Origin: Heterocephalus glaber
Lineage: Eukaryota; Chordata; Mammalia; Rodentia; Bathyergidae
Length of the DNA: 64,000 nucleotides
Assembly (NCBI RefSeq): GCF_000247695.1
Contig: NW_004624743.1
Coordinates: 11,179,744-11,243,743, forward strand
Direction: 5' to 3'
Below, one piece after another: positions 45,506-56,860 of this stretch (position 1 is its first letter; each line of letters opens with the position of its first letter). The notes beneath the pieces are model-generated. The model was given only the letters and a program-made list of their open reading frames with translations. It made no database searches and was not told where the DNA came from. A program made the position numbers and the translations under genes.

Positions 45506-47302
45506 AATACTCTAGAAGGGTGTAAAGGAAAGGAAATAGTGACAGATTTAATATATAACCTTTGGGAAGATTGATTATTACTGGATAATTAGAGTTTCTA
45601 ACCAAGATATCAAATGTGGGGAAAGTAAGCCCAGACGAAATAAGAATAACAGTCTAGAACCCAGGAGAATACTGTCATTTAGACAGTAAAATAAATCTTA
45701 AGTCAAAAACATCACCATGAAGATTTAATCAAGGAGAATGAATGAGATAATCTAAGTACCAAATACAAAGTTAAAAGAGGGTAAAAGAACATCAGTCATG
45801 GTCCCCTGTGAGTGGATGGGGTGCAAAGAGAGCTGCTAGTGAAGGGCACTAAAGCTGCGTGATCCGGTCAGAGGACCAGTGGCCAGCACTGTGGGGAAAG
45901 CCTACTAAAGTCTGGTAAACACATGGCTATTGGATCCACATACTTTACTTACACGTGATCATGTGACTCAAGCTCAACCAATTGGAACAGAGTGATTTTG
46001 GTAGAAAGAGGATGGATACTAAGTCAGTGCCAGGACTTTTGTCATAAGTACAGTAGTGTAGAAAATGATATCTCCACGTACCACACTGTTAAGACTGTAC
46101 CTTGCAGTTTCTGGGAGCTATCTTTTCAACCCTTGGGCTCCCCTGTCTGGGAATAACCCTTATCTAAAAATATCACAATTCATTTTATAAGTAATTTCCG
46201 AGATCATTTTTAAGTAGTAACTAAGCCACTATATTTTATTTTCATTAAGGCCCACTAATAAACATTTTTTTTTCCTTTGGATATATGACTTAGCTTCTTC
46301 TATTTGCAAAGGAAAGTACCCTGAAGAGCACATTGAGACATAAATGAGACATATAAAAAGGGTTTGATTTCCTGCACCAAATGTACAGGAATATTAAATA
46401 TGCTAAGACCCGGGTTAAACCACTGAGATTGGCTATTACACAAATACTCATATCATTTTTCCTTTGAAAGAACAGTTTTAAAATTAAAGAGACACGGGCA
46501 GGGGAAAGTCAAATGGAGTTGCTATATGTTTCTTTTTCATACTGAAAAAATACTGAATAATCAACTACAGAATGTTTTACTTACCTGCTGAATATTTGAA
46601 CAATTATCAAAGATTATAGAGAGTAAAATAGTTTAGGTAGCAAAATTGTTCATAACCAAATTTAACTGCTTCCATATTTAAAAAATAATTGTGTGCTAAG
46701 AATGACAATAATACATATTTAAAAGTGATAATATTTTCTATTTGTATGAAGCATTGAAGGTTGTAAAATGATTTAATAACATTATGAAATTCTATCATGT
46801 TTCACAGAAAAATGTGTGAGTTGGGCAAAAATGTAATTATTTCACTCTCAATTTATACATAGAGAATTTTCAGGGACTCAGTGATCATTTTGTCACATTG
46901 TTGGAATATTATTGATTAATATTGTAAGTCTCTTTCCTCTCCCTCATAAAACACTCCTAATAATTTTTAGTTTCACATCTCTATTCAATATAATTATTAC
47001 TTATTCAGATATTTGAAGAATTAAACCTGTTTTCTGACAGGTGTCAAATATTCACACATTTGGGAAATTACTGACTGGAGCTTGCATTTTTCTCTTATCT
47101 GTGAGTGATTAATAATATTTAGATTAAATATTTGGGTGTAATGTGTTTTACTGTTTAGTTTTCAATGTTTTCTCAACCCTTCAACTTTGAGGAGTGCCTC
47201 AATTTATTTGTGAGAAAAAGTTAGTTGAAAGTAAATTTTTGTCTTTCAAAGCAAAATATCCTCAAAGTGACTCTTCTAATGGCTACATATAAGTTTTAAT
47301 GA
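45506..47302. other. Noncoding sequence, unassigned
   Basis: No gene is supported. The part at 45780-46140 is less AT-rich and contains ATGTGACTCAAGCTCAACCA, a phrase I associate with old dispersed repeats, but I cannot name the family. The rest is AT-rich. Confidence 0.35.
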
Positions 47303-47630
47303 GTAAGGCAGTTCTATTTTAATTAGTTTTTTGCAGAATCTCCCATACATGCTTCATTATTTTACATTTCTTCCAATAATTTTCAAGGGTTCCTATTTCT
47401 CAGCATACCTATAAATACTTCTTATTTAAAGTTTTTTTTAACAATAGCCATCTAAGCAGTCATGATGTATTATCTCACTATAGTTTTGATTTTAATTTCC
47501 CTGATAATTAATGATGTTGAATGCATTTTCTTATATCTGTTGGTCATTTATATGTCTTCCTTCAAGAACTGTTTGCTCTATGAATGAGCCTGTTTTACAT
47601 TGCTCATTTATAGCAATTCTACGTCTGGAT

Positions 47631-47671
<41 letters not shown>

Positions 47672-48375
47672 GAGAGAGATAGATATATACACACACATAC
47701 ATATATATACATATATATGAAATAATTGAAAATAGCATCTCAAAGAGATATCTACACTACTATATTTATTGCAGCATTATTTACAACAACCAAGAACAAG
47801 TTAAGTGTCCATCAACAGAGAATGAAAAAGAAAATGTGTTATATAAACAGTCATTTTATTTATCCTTATAAAAAGAAATATTGCCATTTGTAATGACAAA
47901 GATGAATCTGAAGGAGATTATTCTAAATGAAATAAACCAGCAATGGACAAATACTGCATAATTCCACTTACACCAGAAGTTCATGATTGTCAAATTCATA
48001 GGCTAGACTACTGCAGTGGTTTCTGGAAGCTACGAGGTGGCAGAAATGAGGATTTGTTCAATGAGTGTAAAGTTTTAGCTATGAATGATGACAAAAAGTT
48101 CTAGAGTCCCACAATGTAACTGTAACTCTACAAAGTGCATATGGTAAATGGTACAATACTCTGCACTTCAATTTTGTTGAAAGAATGAGTGCTCTCATCA
48201 TCAAAACTAAACAAACCAGAGGGACAGAGGACACTTTGGGGAATGGTATATATTGGACTGGTTGTGCTGATAGCATCAAGGATGTTTGAATATGTCCAAA
48301 TTCATCAAGTGGTACACATTAACTATGTGTGGCTCATTGTGTATCAATTATATCTGAAATAGAGTTGTTAAAAAT
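47303..48375 (+). mobile_element. Old L1 with 5' inversion, ORF2 end and 3' UTR
   Basis: Positions 47613-48375 are plus-strand L1: GCAATTCTACGTCTGGATAT, ATCTCAAAGAGATATCTACA near 47739, GCAGCATTATTTACAACAAC near 47774, GACAAATACTGCATAATTCC near 47947 and the 3' UTR. Positions 47303-47612 are the immediately preceding ORF2 segment in reverse: TTTTGATTTTAATTTCCCTG near 47485, and TATTTTAATTAGTTTTTTGC near 47315. Reversal of exactly the adjacent upstream part indicates twin priming. High divergence makes it an old event. A (GATA)n repeat grew inside the forward part. Confidence 0.8.
47630..47720. repeat. (GATA)n/(CA)n/(TA)n microsatellite
   Basis: About ten ATAG units, then GAGAGAGA, then ATACACACACATACAT and alternating TA. 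It interrupts the L1 between GGATATA and the ATCTCAAAGAG block, so it expanded from the L1's own GGATATATA-like sequence. Confidence 0.95.
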
Positions 48376-48780
48376 GAAAGAGGGAAGAAAGTGCCAATGA
48401 ATTTACGAAAAGCAGCTATAATAAGTAAGTCCTGTAAAGAGACAGGATACATTTTTTCAACATAGAATACTAACCAATCACACTTTTATGTAGAAATGGT
48501 AGTCGGACTACCCATTTTTTTTTTAAAGAACACATAGAACAGCTTAGAAATGCTGTGATACATTTCTTCAAAGTGCAGGTATGTGGAAAACAAAGCACTA
48601 ATGAAATAATTTAAAAATTCTTAAAATCTGGAGAAAGAAAATGCCTATGACTTTGTGAACACAGCATAGTAAAGCTATAAATTCTATGTACATTGATTTA
48701 CCGATTTACTGGAATGTCAAAAAATTCTAGCACATATGAAATGTATTTAAGAATAGGTGTCTAAATTTTGTACAATTCTA

Positions 48781-48905
48781 AGTCAGGCATGGTGGCACAA
48801 CTCTGTAGATCCAGCTCCTCAGGAGGCTGGCAAGGATTTGCTCAAGCCCAGGAGCCTGCCACCAGCCTTTGGAACATAGCAAGATCTCATTGCAACTGAT
48901 GAACA
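48781..48905 (+). mobile_element. B1-like SINE (B1-dID left part)
   Basis: TCAGGCATGGTGGCACAACT, then CAGCTCCTCAGGAGGCTGG and TTTGGAACATAGCAAGATCT, follow the B1 half of the dimeric SINEs. No ID half follows. It sits in the old L1 and is diverged. Confidence 0.75.
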
Positions 48906-50124
48906 AAATTATACAGTTGTAACTTATATATGGATAGAAAATGAACGATAGTAGCTAAAACAATTCTAATGTTCAAGATAGAAAGATTCATGCTATCCAA
49001 TATTAAGGCTTGCTCTAAAAGCTACAGTATCAAGACAAAGTAGCATTTAGTGGTGAATGGATAGAAGCATAAGTCAATCAAAAGCACACAGAAAACAGAG
49101 GTAGACCAATTCAGTCATGGTCAGTCCTCAAAAAATCTACAATACAATTCACGGAAGGAAGAACAGATTTTTCACCTGTTGTTAGGACACCTCCGTATCT
49201 GTGTAATAAACAAAGCCCTCAACCTAGTTCTCATACTTTATGCAGAAGATATATAAAGGTTAGAGATAGAAATTCAGGACATAAACATTTGAAATTAATA
49301 ATTAAAATAAAATATTAGTGAGCTGCAGTTAGCCAAAAGGTTCTTAGATCCATAAAAGAAAAAAAAGTCACTTGGAGTCATTGAAGTTGATAGTTTTTCT
49401 CTTTTAGAAGATCAATTAAGAGAATGCAAATTATATATCTCTCAAATGAATGTATATGTAATTTATAGAGAATGCAGATACACACATGTATACATATATT
49501 TATATAAAGAATAAGTGAAATTAAAAAACAAGAAAACTACTTATCCGACTAACAATGGGCAACATATTGGAATGAACATTTCACCAAGGAAGGTAAAAAG
49601 ATGGCAAGTAAGCATACAGAAAGAACTTCAGGATAATTAGCCACTAGAGAGATGTAAATTAAGTCACAATATAAACTGAATACATTTTAGAGTGGCTAAA
49701 ACCGAAATGCTGATAATATCAAGTACTAAGAGGATTGCGGAGCAATTGGAATTTGCATGCATTCCTGGTGAAAGTGCAAAACAATACAGTCACTTATGTA
49801 TATACTCATCATGTGACCAAGGAATACTACTATGTATTTTGAAATGAAAGCCATATTCACACAAGAGATCTGTAGATGAATGTTTACAGCAGCCGCGTTT
49901 CTTCAGTGTAGTACATTTCAGCAATTGAAACATCAATTTTGGATCCATCCAATAACTTGCATTTATCTCAAATGCATTATGCTGAGTGAAGAGGATCCAG
50001 TTTCACAGTTATATGCCATGTGATTCCATTTATACTGCATTTTCTAAAAGACAAAATTATATTGTCAGTGGTCAACATGGGTAAAGTGTGTTAAAGAATA
50101 ACACTTTGTGGAGTGGTGTTAAAG

Positions 50125-50165
50125 AATGAAAGAAGAAGAAGAAGAAAAAAGAATAAAAGAAGAAA
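50125..50165. repeat. (GAA)n-rich tract
   Basis: A short run of AGAAGAAGAAGAAG with AAAAG interruptions, within the L1 3' UTR. Confidence 0.7.
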
Positions 50166-50314
50166 TATTTTCTAAAGGTGATAGACATGTTCTGAACAAT
50201 GATTTGGGTAATAGTTACTTGGTTCTGTACAAGTGTTAATATCCATGGAGCTCTATGCCAATAATAAATATTCAGCTTTATGGTATGACATATTAAAAAT
50301 TAAAATTATTTTCT

Positions 50315-50395
50315 GGGGCCAAGGATTTAGCTCAGTGGTTCCACCTCCTGCTTCGCAAGTGCAAGGTCCTGAGTTCGATCCCTGGTACCAAAAAA
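50315..50395 (+). mobile_element. ID SINE
   Basis: GGGGCCAAGGATTTAGCTCA with GTGGTTCC, GCAAGTGCAAGGTCCTGAG, and GTTCGATCCCTGGTACC then AAAAAA. The A box (TAGCTCAGTGG) and B box (GTTCGATCC) match the best copies in the window, so it is young. It is the clearest plus-strand copy. The flanks are both AT-rich and no definite target-site duplication could be set. Confidence 0.95.
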
Positions 50396-51699
50396 TAATT
50401 AATTTCAAAGAGAATAAAAACATTTTAACTGATAATTAAATAAAAACATTTGGTAATTGATTAAAAATAATTGTTTACTTTTGTCCATTTTCTTTTTCAC
50501 TTATTGGCATAAACGGGAATCTATAAGAGTGTAACTTAATTTATTATCATTTAAAAAAAATCCTAGAACCCAGAATTGTAATTTTCTTGTAATTTTTGCT
50601 CTCTACCTGCTATGATCACTACAGTAGTCTAATTCAGCCTATTTGTTAATGCATCAGTAATTTTTGTGTCTTTAAATTATGTAACAATAAACCTATGCTA
50701 AAATCTTAACACTTGAAGATTTATATGATTTATGATTTATTTTTTCTATAATGACTATATTTCTCACATAGCACAAGTCACCAGGGTGCGAGATAAAGTG
50801 AAAATATCAAAATAGAAATTTTATTTTAATCTCATTATATATTTCAGTAATCCCCTTTGGATCCTGCCCATTCTCTTCCTGGGGAAGGCTGTCTCCTCAG
50901 TTTCTTCTGGTCCCTTCTTGTGATATTCAGGTGCATAGGGCAGGTGTGTGGTTTTCCTAACTGTAGGGACTGGAGAGAAATCAGCTTCATCTGGCCTTGT
51001 GTCCTGGGTCATCACCGGTTTCCACTCCAGGATAGCCCGGCTTGGCTTCCCTCAGGCTGGTGTCTGATATCTGAGCTTCCACCCCTGATCATCGCACTGG
51101 TTTGTTTTACTACAGTGATTAGGCTCCTTTATTATTATTTTTGTAGTGTCTGTTATAGGTGCAGCATTAAAGTGTCTGTTATAGATGCAGCATTAAAGAC
51201 TGTGCATGGCATCCAGTAATTTCATTTTGTTTCATTTTATTAATTTCATTTTATTTCATGACATTTTAAATGTCATGTGTGTGGTTGTGTTATTGCTGTT
51301 ATTATTATTTATAGTTCTAAAAATTTACATGCACCTCTTACATTTTCAGATAGGTGACTTACAATAGCAAAGGAGAACTTTGCACACTAAGTTGCATTGT
51401 AGAAACCCACAGTTATATATCTGAGCTTACACATCATCAGTGCCAATTCATCGTAAATGTCCTGGTGACTGTATTACGAGGCTCCTGGACAGTTGAGTGG
51501 ACCGTGGGATGTGCGCACTGGGGACCACTTTGGAAGATGCATCTCCTGCTGGCGTCTCACCCCTCAGTCCTGTGCCCTGTTACCCGCTGCTCTGCCCTGA
51601 TCTTTCTGCATTGAAAACAGCTGGGTACAGACTGAAACCTCTAAAATTGTGAGTGAAAAATAAACCACTCGATTTTAAAATTTTAAGAATTAGTTATTT
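50396..51699. other. Noncoding, with GC-richer unassigned block
   Basis: AT-rich to about 50840. At 50850-51110 the sequence is much less AT-rich and has open frames on both strands (50857-51219 plus, 120 codons; 50821-51015 minus, 64 codons). Neither protein shows a domain, signal peptide or family I know. A 26 bp tandem duplication lies at 51145-51196. The 51400-51640 part is also GC-richer and unassigned. Confidence 0.35.
51145..51196. repeat. Tandem duplication, 2 x 26 bp
   Basis: AGTGTCTGTTATAGGTGCAG with CATTAA (51145-51170) is followed directly by the same 26 bp with one G-to-A change (51171-51196). Confidence 0.95.
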
Positions 51700-51822
51700 T
51701 GTTCCAGAGATGGGAAAGCTGACAGTACAGCTGACTTTGAACTCTTCTGCTCAAGCAGCCCTCCTGCCTCAGCCTACTGAGTAGCTGTGATTACAGATGA
51801 GAATCACCATGCCTAGCTTCAC
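51700..51822 (-). mobile_element. Old B1-like (7SL-derived) SINE
   Basis: On the plus strand: GACTTTGAACTCTTCTGCTC, AAGCAGCCCTCCTGCCTCAG, CCTACTGAGTAGCTGTGATT and ACAGATGAGAATCACCATGC, the reversed order of a 7SL-derived monomer. It is older than the B1 at 52455. Confidence 0.8.
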
Positions 51823-52454
51823 ATACATGAATTTTAAAAATAGACAAAAAATAAGGTCATTTTATTATTTCCTTAATCTTACTCTATTTTTAACATGAAA
51901 ATAATCAGGCTATTTAGTGGCAATTTGCCAGTTTTAAAGTCGAAATGAACATTCCAGAATTTAGTTTTTGCTAAAGCCAGCATGTTCCTCATTCTCATTT
52001 TCTTTGGGTCACTGTATTTCCTTCTTCTTTTCCTTCTCTAGATGTTTTTCTTTTCATTTCTTTCCTCTGTTCCTTTTCTCTCCACCTTGGCTTTCATTAT
52101 TTCCTTGTCACTTGTTTTTCTATCTTTTCTGGACTTGTGTTATTCAGATATTTGCATACTTCACTTTAATAGCATTTCCTTGCAAGCAATTAAATTGAGT
52201 CAAAACATTTAACCTTAGGCTATATTTTAATAACATGCTGAGAATTAATGCAATAACTTACCCCTTTCCAGAGACTGAATTGCTCCTTTAATTCCATTTT
52301 GGAAAACACAGAATCAGAGTCTTATCCCAAAGAAAAGAGTCAAGTAGAGAGCAAGATAATATGGCTCCTCGTTGCTTGCATAGCTTTTATATATGACCAA
52401 TACTTATTTTACTGAACTGTGGAAATCCTCAACAACCACAATAGATGCTAAATT
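51823..52454. other. Noncoding sequence
   Basis: No gene or clear repeat; pyrimidine-rich at 52010-52130. Confidence 0.35.
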
Positions 52455-52627
52455 AGTTTTTTTCCTTTGTTTTGTTTTATTTTGTTGTTTTTGAGACAAG
52501 GTCTTGCTGTGTAGTCCAGGCTGGTCTTAAACTCACTATGTGGCCCAGGCTGGCCTCAAACTTGCGGTGATCCTCCTGCCTCAGCCTCCCAAGTGCTCAG
52601 TTTACAGTTTTGTGCCACCATGCCTGC
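52455..52627 (-). mobile_element. B1 SINE
   Basis: T-rich end with TTTTGTTTT units, then GAGACAAGGTCTTGCTGTGT, AGTCCAGGCTGGTC, a second GGCCCAGGCTGGCCTC, CCTGCCTCAGCCTCCCAAGT and TGTGCCACCATGCCTG. This is the reversed B1. The internal repetition of the CCAGGCTGG word reflects the B1 duplication. Confidence 0.93.
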
Positions 52628-52743
52628 CAGCACTGAATTCGTTTTTTTTTGAGGGAGGTACTGGGGATTGAACTTGGGTCCTTGCACTTGCGCAGCAGGC
52701 GACGAAACCACTGAGCTAAATCCCCAGCCCCAGCACTGAATTC
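52628..52743 (-). mobile_element. ID SINE with perfect 13 bp TSD
   Basis: The body at 52641-52730 reads on minus GGGGCTGGGGATTTAGCTCA, then AAGTTCAATCCCCAGTACC and an A tail. CAGCACTGAATTC flanks it without change (52628-52640 and 52731-52743). It landed right beside the end of the B1 at 52455. Confidence 0.95.
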
Positions 52744-53237
52744 TTAAGCACTCAATTTTGGTTATTGTTTCATTTTTGACTTCTAGTATTTTTGATGAAA
52801 TTTCTGAAGACAGTCAGGAATTAGCAGCATAAACAACAAGTAGACAAATGCCCAGAAGAGAGCATGACATTAAAGATCTGGAAAAGGGAAGCATTCCAAA
52901 CAAACACCCGACAAGGCAGAGTGCCTCAGCATCATGTGATGGACGGCAAGGACAGAAGTCCTGGCAATGCCTAAGAAGGCCAAAAGCGTATGTTGGCTGT
53001 GCTCAGGTACACAGAATTATTCTATAGACTGTGAGGAAAATAAAGAGAATTAAATTATAAAAATTGTTTACAATTAATACACAACACAGAAACAGCTGGC
53101 AATTTATCTAGCCTTAGGAAGCTATAGCGATTATAGCAATGCCTAATCTAATGACATTTTTCCACACAATGAGGTGCATCAGATATGCAGCTTTTATAAA
53201 GAACCATTCCTTCATAGCTAAAAATATTTACTCATAC

Positions 53238-53468
53238 CTTTTCTGGTTTTTGTTTTGTTTTGTTGTGGTTTTGTTTTTCGAGTACTGGTGATTGAGCCTG
53301 GTGCCTTCCCGTTGAGTTATATCCCTGGCCATTTTTTATTTTTTGAGACAGGTTCTCATGGAGTCACTAAGTTGCCCAGTTTGGGCTTGAGCTTGGTCCT
53401 CCTGCCTCAGCTTTCCAGAGTGCCAGGCTTACAGATATATAACACCATGCTCTTTCTTTGCTGGTTTT
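53238..53468 (-). mobile_element. B1-dID dimeric SINE with TSD
   Basis: The reversed ID half comes first (GAGTACTGGTGATTGAGCCT, GAGTTATATCCCTGGCC). A T-rich linker leads to the reversed B1 half (GAGACAGGTTCTCATGGAGT, GTTGCCCAGTTTGGGC, CCTGCCTCAGCTTTCC). The flanks CTTTTCTGGTTTT (53238-53250) and CTTTGCTGGTTTT (53456-53468) differ at one position. Confidence 0.9.
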
Positions 53469-54033
53469 GTTTTAAAACATTTAACTAAGAAATAAGAGAT
53501 TGGATATATTGAAGGCATAAAATTTGGTGATTTCATGTACATATGTGTGCACTGTGTAACAATATCACGAGTTAACTACTTATGCGGCAGAATATGTCCC
53601 CAGAACTCGTTTATCATATAGTAGAAAGTTTGTATCCTGGGCCAGCATCTTCCCATCTTTCCCATCCCCTGACCCCACCCATCTCTGGCAACCTCCTTTC
53701 TACTCTTGGTTCCTATGATTTTGGCTTTTTAAGATTCCAAAGGTGAGTAAGATCATAACCATTTGTTTTCATGTGTGTGGCTTATTTTACTTAGTGTAAT
53801 GCCCTCCAGGCTCCTCCACATTGCTGCAAAAGACACCATTTCTTCTTTCTAAGGTGGACTGATATTCCATTATACACACACAGCACCGTTTCTTTATTCA
53901 CTCGTGTCTCAATGGACACTTAACTTGATTCCTCATCTTATTTATTGTGAATAATGCTGAAATGGTCAAGTTGGATGCATAATTATTTTCTAAGGATACA
54001 TATTCACAATTGAGATCACTGGACTGTATGGAA
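53469..54033 (-). mobile_element. Old L1 3' UTR and ORF2 end, antisense
   Basis: Reversed L1 words in order: TCCCATCCCCTGACC with CATCTCTGGCAACCTCC near 53680, TGGCTTATTTTACTTAGTGT near 53780, CTCCACATTGCTGCAAAAGA near 53814 and TGATATTCCATTATACACAC near 53859. It ends where a second antisense L1 begins. Confidence 0.75.
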
Positions 54034-54775
54034 GATTTAATTTTTAACTAACATGTGATAATTGCACATATTTATGGGTGGAGTATAATATTCCAACATA
54101 TATGCATAACACCCACTCATCAAATCAGGGTGATGATCATTTGCATCTCCTTATCCTGAGTTTATGTTTGGAGCCTTGGAGCTAATCTGTTCTACTTCTT
54201 CAGGATATTCATGTGGAATACTAGAACTATTCGTCCTGTGTTTCAGTGCCAGTTATCCAGCCTCCCTCTGTATCCTTTACCACACCCATCCTAGCTCTGC
54301 TAATCACTTTTCTCCACTCAGATGGAGTTTTTTTATCTTCCATATGACAGAGAATGTATAGGATTATTTTTCTGTATCTGGCTTATTTCTCTTAACACAA
54401 TGCCCTACAGTTCCATGAATTTTGCGCCAATAATAGGATTTCAGTCTGTTTTTGGTGACTGAATTCTGTATGTACACATTTTCTTGACTTATTTGCTTGT
54501 GAGCATCTAAGTTATTTCACATCCTGACTGTTGTGAATAGCACTGCAGTAAGTATGAGAATACAGGTAACTTGTGAATCTGGTGACTTCATATCGTTTGC
54601 AAATGTACTAAAATACAGGGCAGCTGGATCATATGATAGCTCTACCTTCAATTTTTGAAGATCCCTCACTTGTTTTCCATTGTGGCTATAACAATTTACA
54701 TTCCCACCAATACTGTGAAAAGCTCCTTTTCCTCACAGCTTCATCAACACTTGTTATTTTGGCTTTTTCATAAGG
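54034..54775 (-). mobile_element. Second old L1 3' UTR and ORF2 end, antisense
   Basis: A fresh 3' UTR starts at about 54034 (AACTAACATGTGATAATTGC). Then come CAGGGTGATGATCATTTGCA near 54126, GGCTTATTTCTCTTAACACA near 54382, TGTTGTGAATAGCACTGCAG near 54530 and TTTCCATTGTGGCTATAACA near 54675. The last is ORF2-end sequence. The two L1s are in the same orientation, head to tail. Confidence 0.78.
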
Positions 54776-55442
54776 ATTTTGGCGCCATATATCAATCCTC
54801 ACTTTCCAAAATATTGACAATGATCACATATGAGCCTCCTGTTGATACGGTGTGTTCTTGCTTTGAATATTTAGTCTTAAATGAAAACTTGTGAGTTTTC
54901 ATGTATCTGATCTTCCTTCTTTAATATTAAGTATTTTTCTAATTTACTTATTCATTTTCTTTTTGGCTTCAGTTCCTAATCCATGACGGAATAGAAAATC
55001 AGATAATCATCCTGCTTAAGGCTTGAATGAATGATAAAGTAGTCAGCAAATTCCTAAAGGTGGTTTAACAAATTTATTATGTAGCATTAGCTCATACTAA
55101 GGCTGTGAGCTATTTGATTTATTTGCTCACTCTACTAAATTTCTAATAGCTAAGGGCAGATGCCTAAATTTTGAGAGTATTAAATTGTGGAAAAAATAAA
55201 AAGCAAACATTGAGTTATTAACGTTAGGGTTGTAAGACAGATAGCTTACATAGTTTTAGGATGTTTCCCTTGCGACACAGATAGGCATATGAAAATGCAT
55301 AAAGTGTAAGACATATTTCAGATGTGTTATACAACATATAACAATAGTGTAAATCTTGGACACCTAGATCACAGATTTTTGAGAATATCTGGACAAATTT
55401 GTTTTCAAACAAATAACAACTTCTTGTTCATTTTATTTAATA
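54776..55442. other. Noncoding sequence, nothing recognised
   Basis: AT-rich, without recognised elements. Confidence 0.35.
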
Positions 55443-55660
55443 GGGCTATGTAGTTCAATGGTTAAGTGCATCTACTTTCCAGTTAGGATTTCCTTGGTTT
55501 GAATATATGCTCTACCCTTATTGGCTGGCATTAGTAGCTGTGAAAACTTGACTGAGTTACCTACTGCACATGTGCCTTACTTTCTTCCTTTATATGTAGA
55601 GAAAATAGTAATACTCTTAACATGTTTTAATCAGCATTGAGATAAGATAGTGAAATATTT
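55443..55660 (+). mobile_element. MIR SINE
   Basis: A nearly full-length but diverged MIR. It shows GGGCTATGTAGTTCAATGGT with TAAGTGCATC at the tRNA-like head, TTGGTTTGAATATATGCTCT, TAGTAGCTGTGAAAACTTGA, GAGTTACCTACTGCACATGT and the tail AGAAAATAGTAATACTC. Confidence 0.8.
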
Positions 55661-56649
55661 CAGAAACATGTTTCCTGCTCACTATTGTACAGCTTTTATT
55701 ATTGAACTACAGAAAAAATTAAAAGAAAAATCAAGAGATTTTTTAGCAGTTTGAATTTCCCTACAATTAACAAAGGTTTCTGATTATATATGAAGGAGTG
55801 CATTCTAAAATCCTGCTGAGGAATCTGCAATGTGTACACATATGAAGGTCAGCATATTCCTAAACACAGTTTATAAAAAGCCAGAGTTGTAGAGTTAATA
55901 ACACTTCTTAAGTTGCTTTTCTAAAGTGCTAAAAGTTGGTAGCATCTTTTCAAAAAAGTGCTTTATTTCCAATAACTAATTAAGTGAATGGGCTATCTGG
56001 TTTTAATTAAGTGGAGTGTTTGTGTATGTCTATGCTTGTTTGTATACTCAGAGGCAATAAGGGTGAGATTTTAATATAGAAGGGAAGAAATAGCCACTAA
56101 GAAAGTTCAAGCCTGCACAATTAAAAATCCTAACCCGATAGTTTTATGCAAAGCAAAGTTAATGGGCTAATTCAAATTCCATAAAGCAGTACTTCTTATC
56201 AGCTGAAATGGTTCATGGATCTCACATGAACATACCTAATATTTCTGGAGCATTACCTCTTCAGAGGTATAATCACACCATGTATCAATAAAGATAAAAT
56301 ACACCGTAAGTGAAACGTTGCTTTCTGGCTAGGCAGATACTCAGGCAATCAGAACGGGGCGATTCCATGGCTCTGAGAACAGGGATGCAATTCTGAAATG
56401 CGCAGTCAAGGAAAACGGAGCACACTGTGGGGCCAACGGTGGTGTGTTCAAGGGTAAATGCAGGCTTTCTTTTCAGGAGTTCATGGAGCAAGACTGCTCA
56501 CGGTACTATTTTAGAGCAAAGAGAAGACAAAGGGATAAGCACAGTAACTGGGATGTACATAGACTGGCTCCATTGTTTTATGTGGTGTGGTTCTGTGGGA
56601 AAAACGATGCATTTTAAGAATGCAGACTTACAGTTTTGCCAGCAAATAA
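55661..56649. other. Noncoding sequence, nothing recognised
   Basis: No gene or repeat recognised; the stretch 56300-56640 is less AT-rich and has open frames on both strands without domains. Confidence 0.35.
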
Positions 56650-56715
56650 ACGGAATGGCTTTACCTGACCTTTCTCTGGCTCTCCGTTTTCCCAATTATA
56701 AAATAAAGAGATTCC
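56650..56715 (+). mobile_element. MIR core fragment
   Basis: TTTCTCTGGCTCTCCGTTTT, then CCCAATTATAAAATAAAGAG, corresponds to the MIR core phrase CTCTGTGCCTCAGTTTCC with CATCTGTAAAATGGGGA. Confidence 0.6.
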
Positions 56716-56860
56716 TAACATTAGGTGAGTGCTTGCTATATGCCAGCTGTTGAGCTTCTTTGGGATACAAAAGAGGACAGCAGGCTCCCTTTTCTGGACA
56801 GGGAAGCTTAGTTTTCACAAGGCAGGCAGGCAGCTACAAGGGCCATGAGTCACTACAAGT
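56716..56860 (-). mobile_element. L2 fragment
   Basis: TGAGTGCTTGCTATATGCCA, then GGGATACAAAAGAGGACAG with CAGGCTCCCTT, is the reverse complement of the L2 3' end region. It adjoins the MIR core; the exact border between them is unclear. Confidence 0.6.

Larger units (their letters stand above)
48600..50290 (+). mobile_element. Old L1, ORF2 and 3' UTR
   Basis: Recognisable from about 48905: AGCTAAAACAATTCTAATG, GCTACAGTATCAAGACAAAG near 49021, CACTAGAGAGATGTAAATTA near 49642, GATTGCGGAGCAATTGGAAT near 49734, and TGCATTATGCTGAGTGAAG near 49972 with ATGTGATTCCATTTATACTG near 50017. The segment 48600-48780 before the SINE probably belongs to it. All frames are broken. Confidence 0.65.

Noticed and set aside
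45780..46140. Less AT-rich stretch as a gene fragment
   Set aside because: No coherent frame; one phrase resembles old dispersed repeat sequence, but the family could not be named.
47630..47720. Regularly spaced short repeats that could suggest an array
   Set aside because: The repeats are 4 bp units without spacers, a microsatellite and not a CRISPR array; the genome is mammalian.
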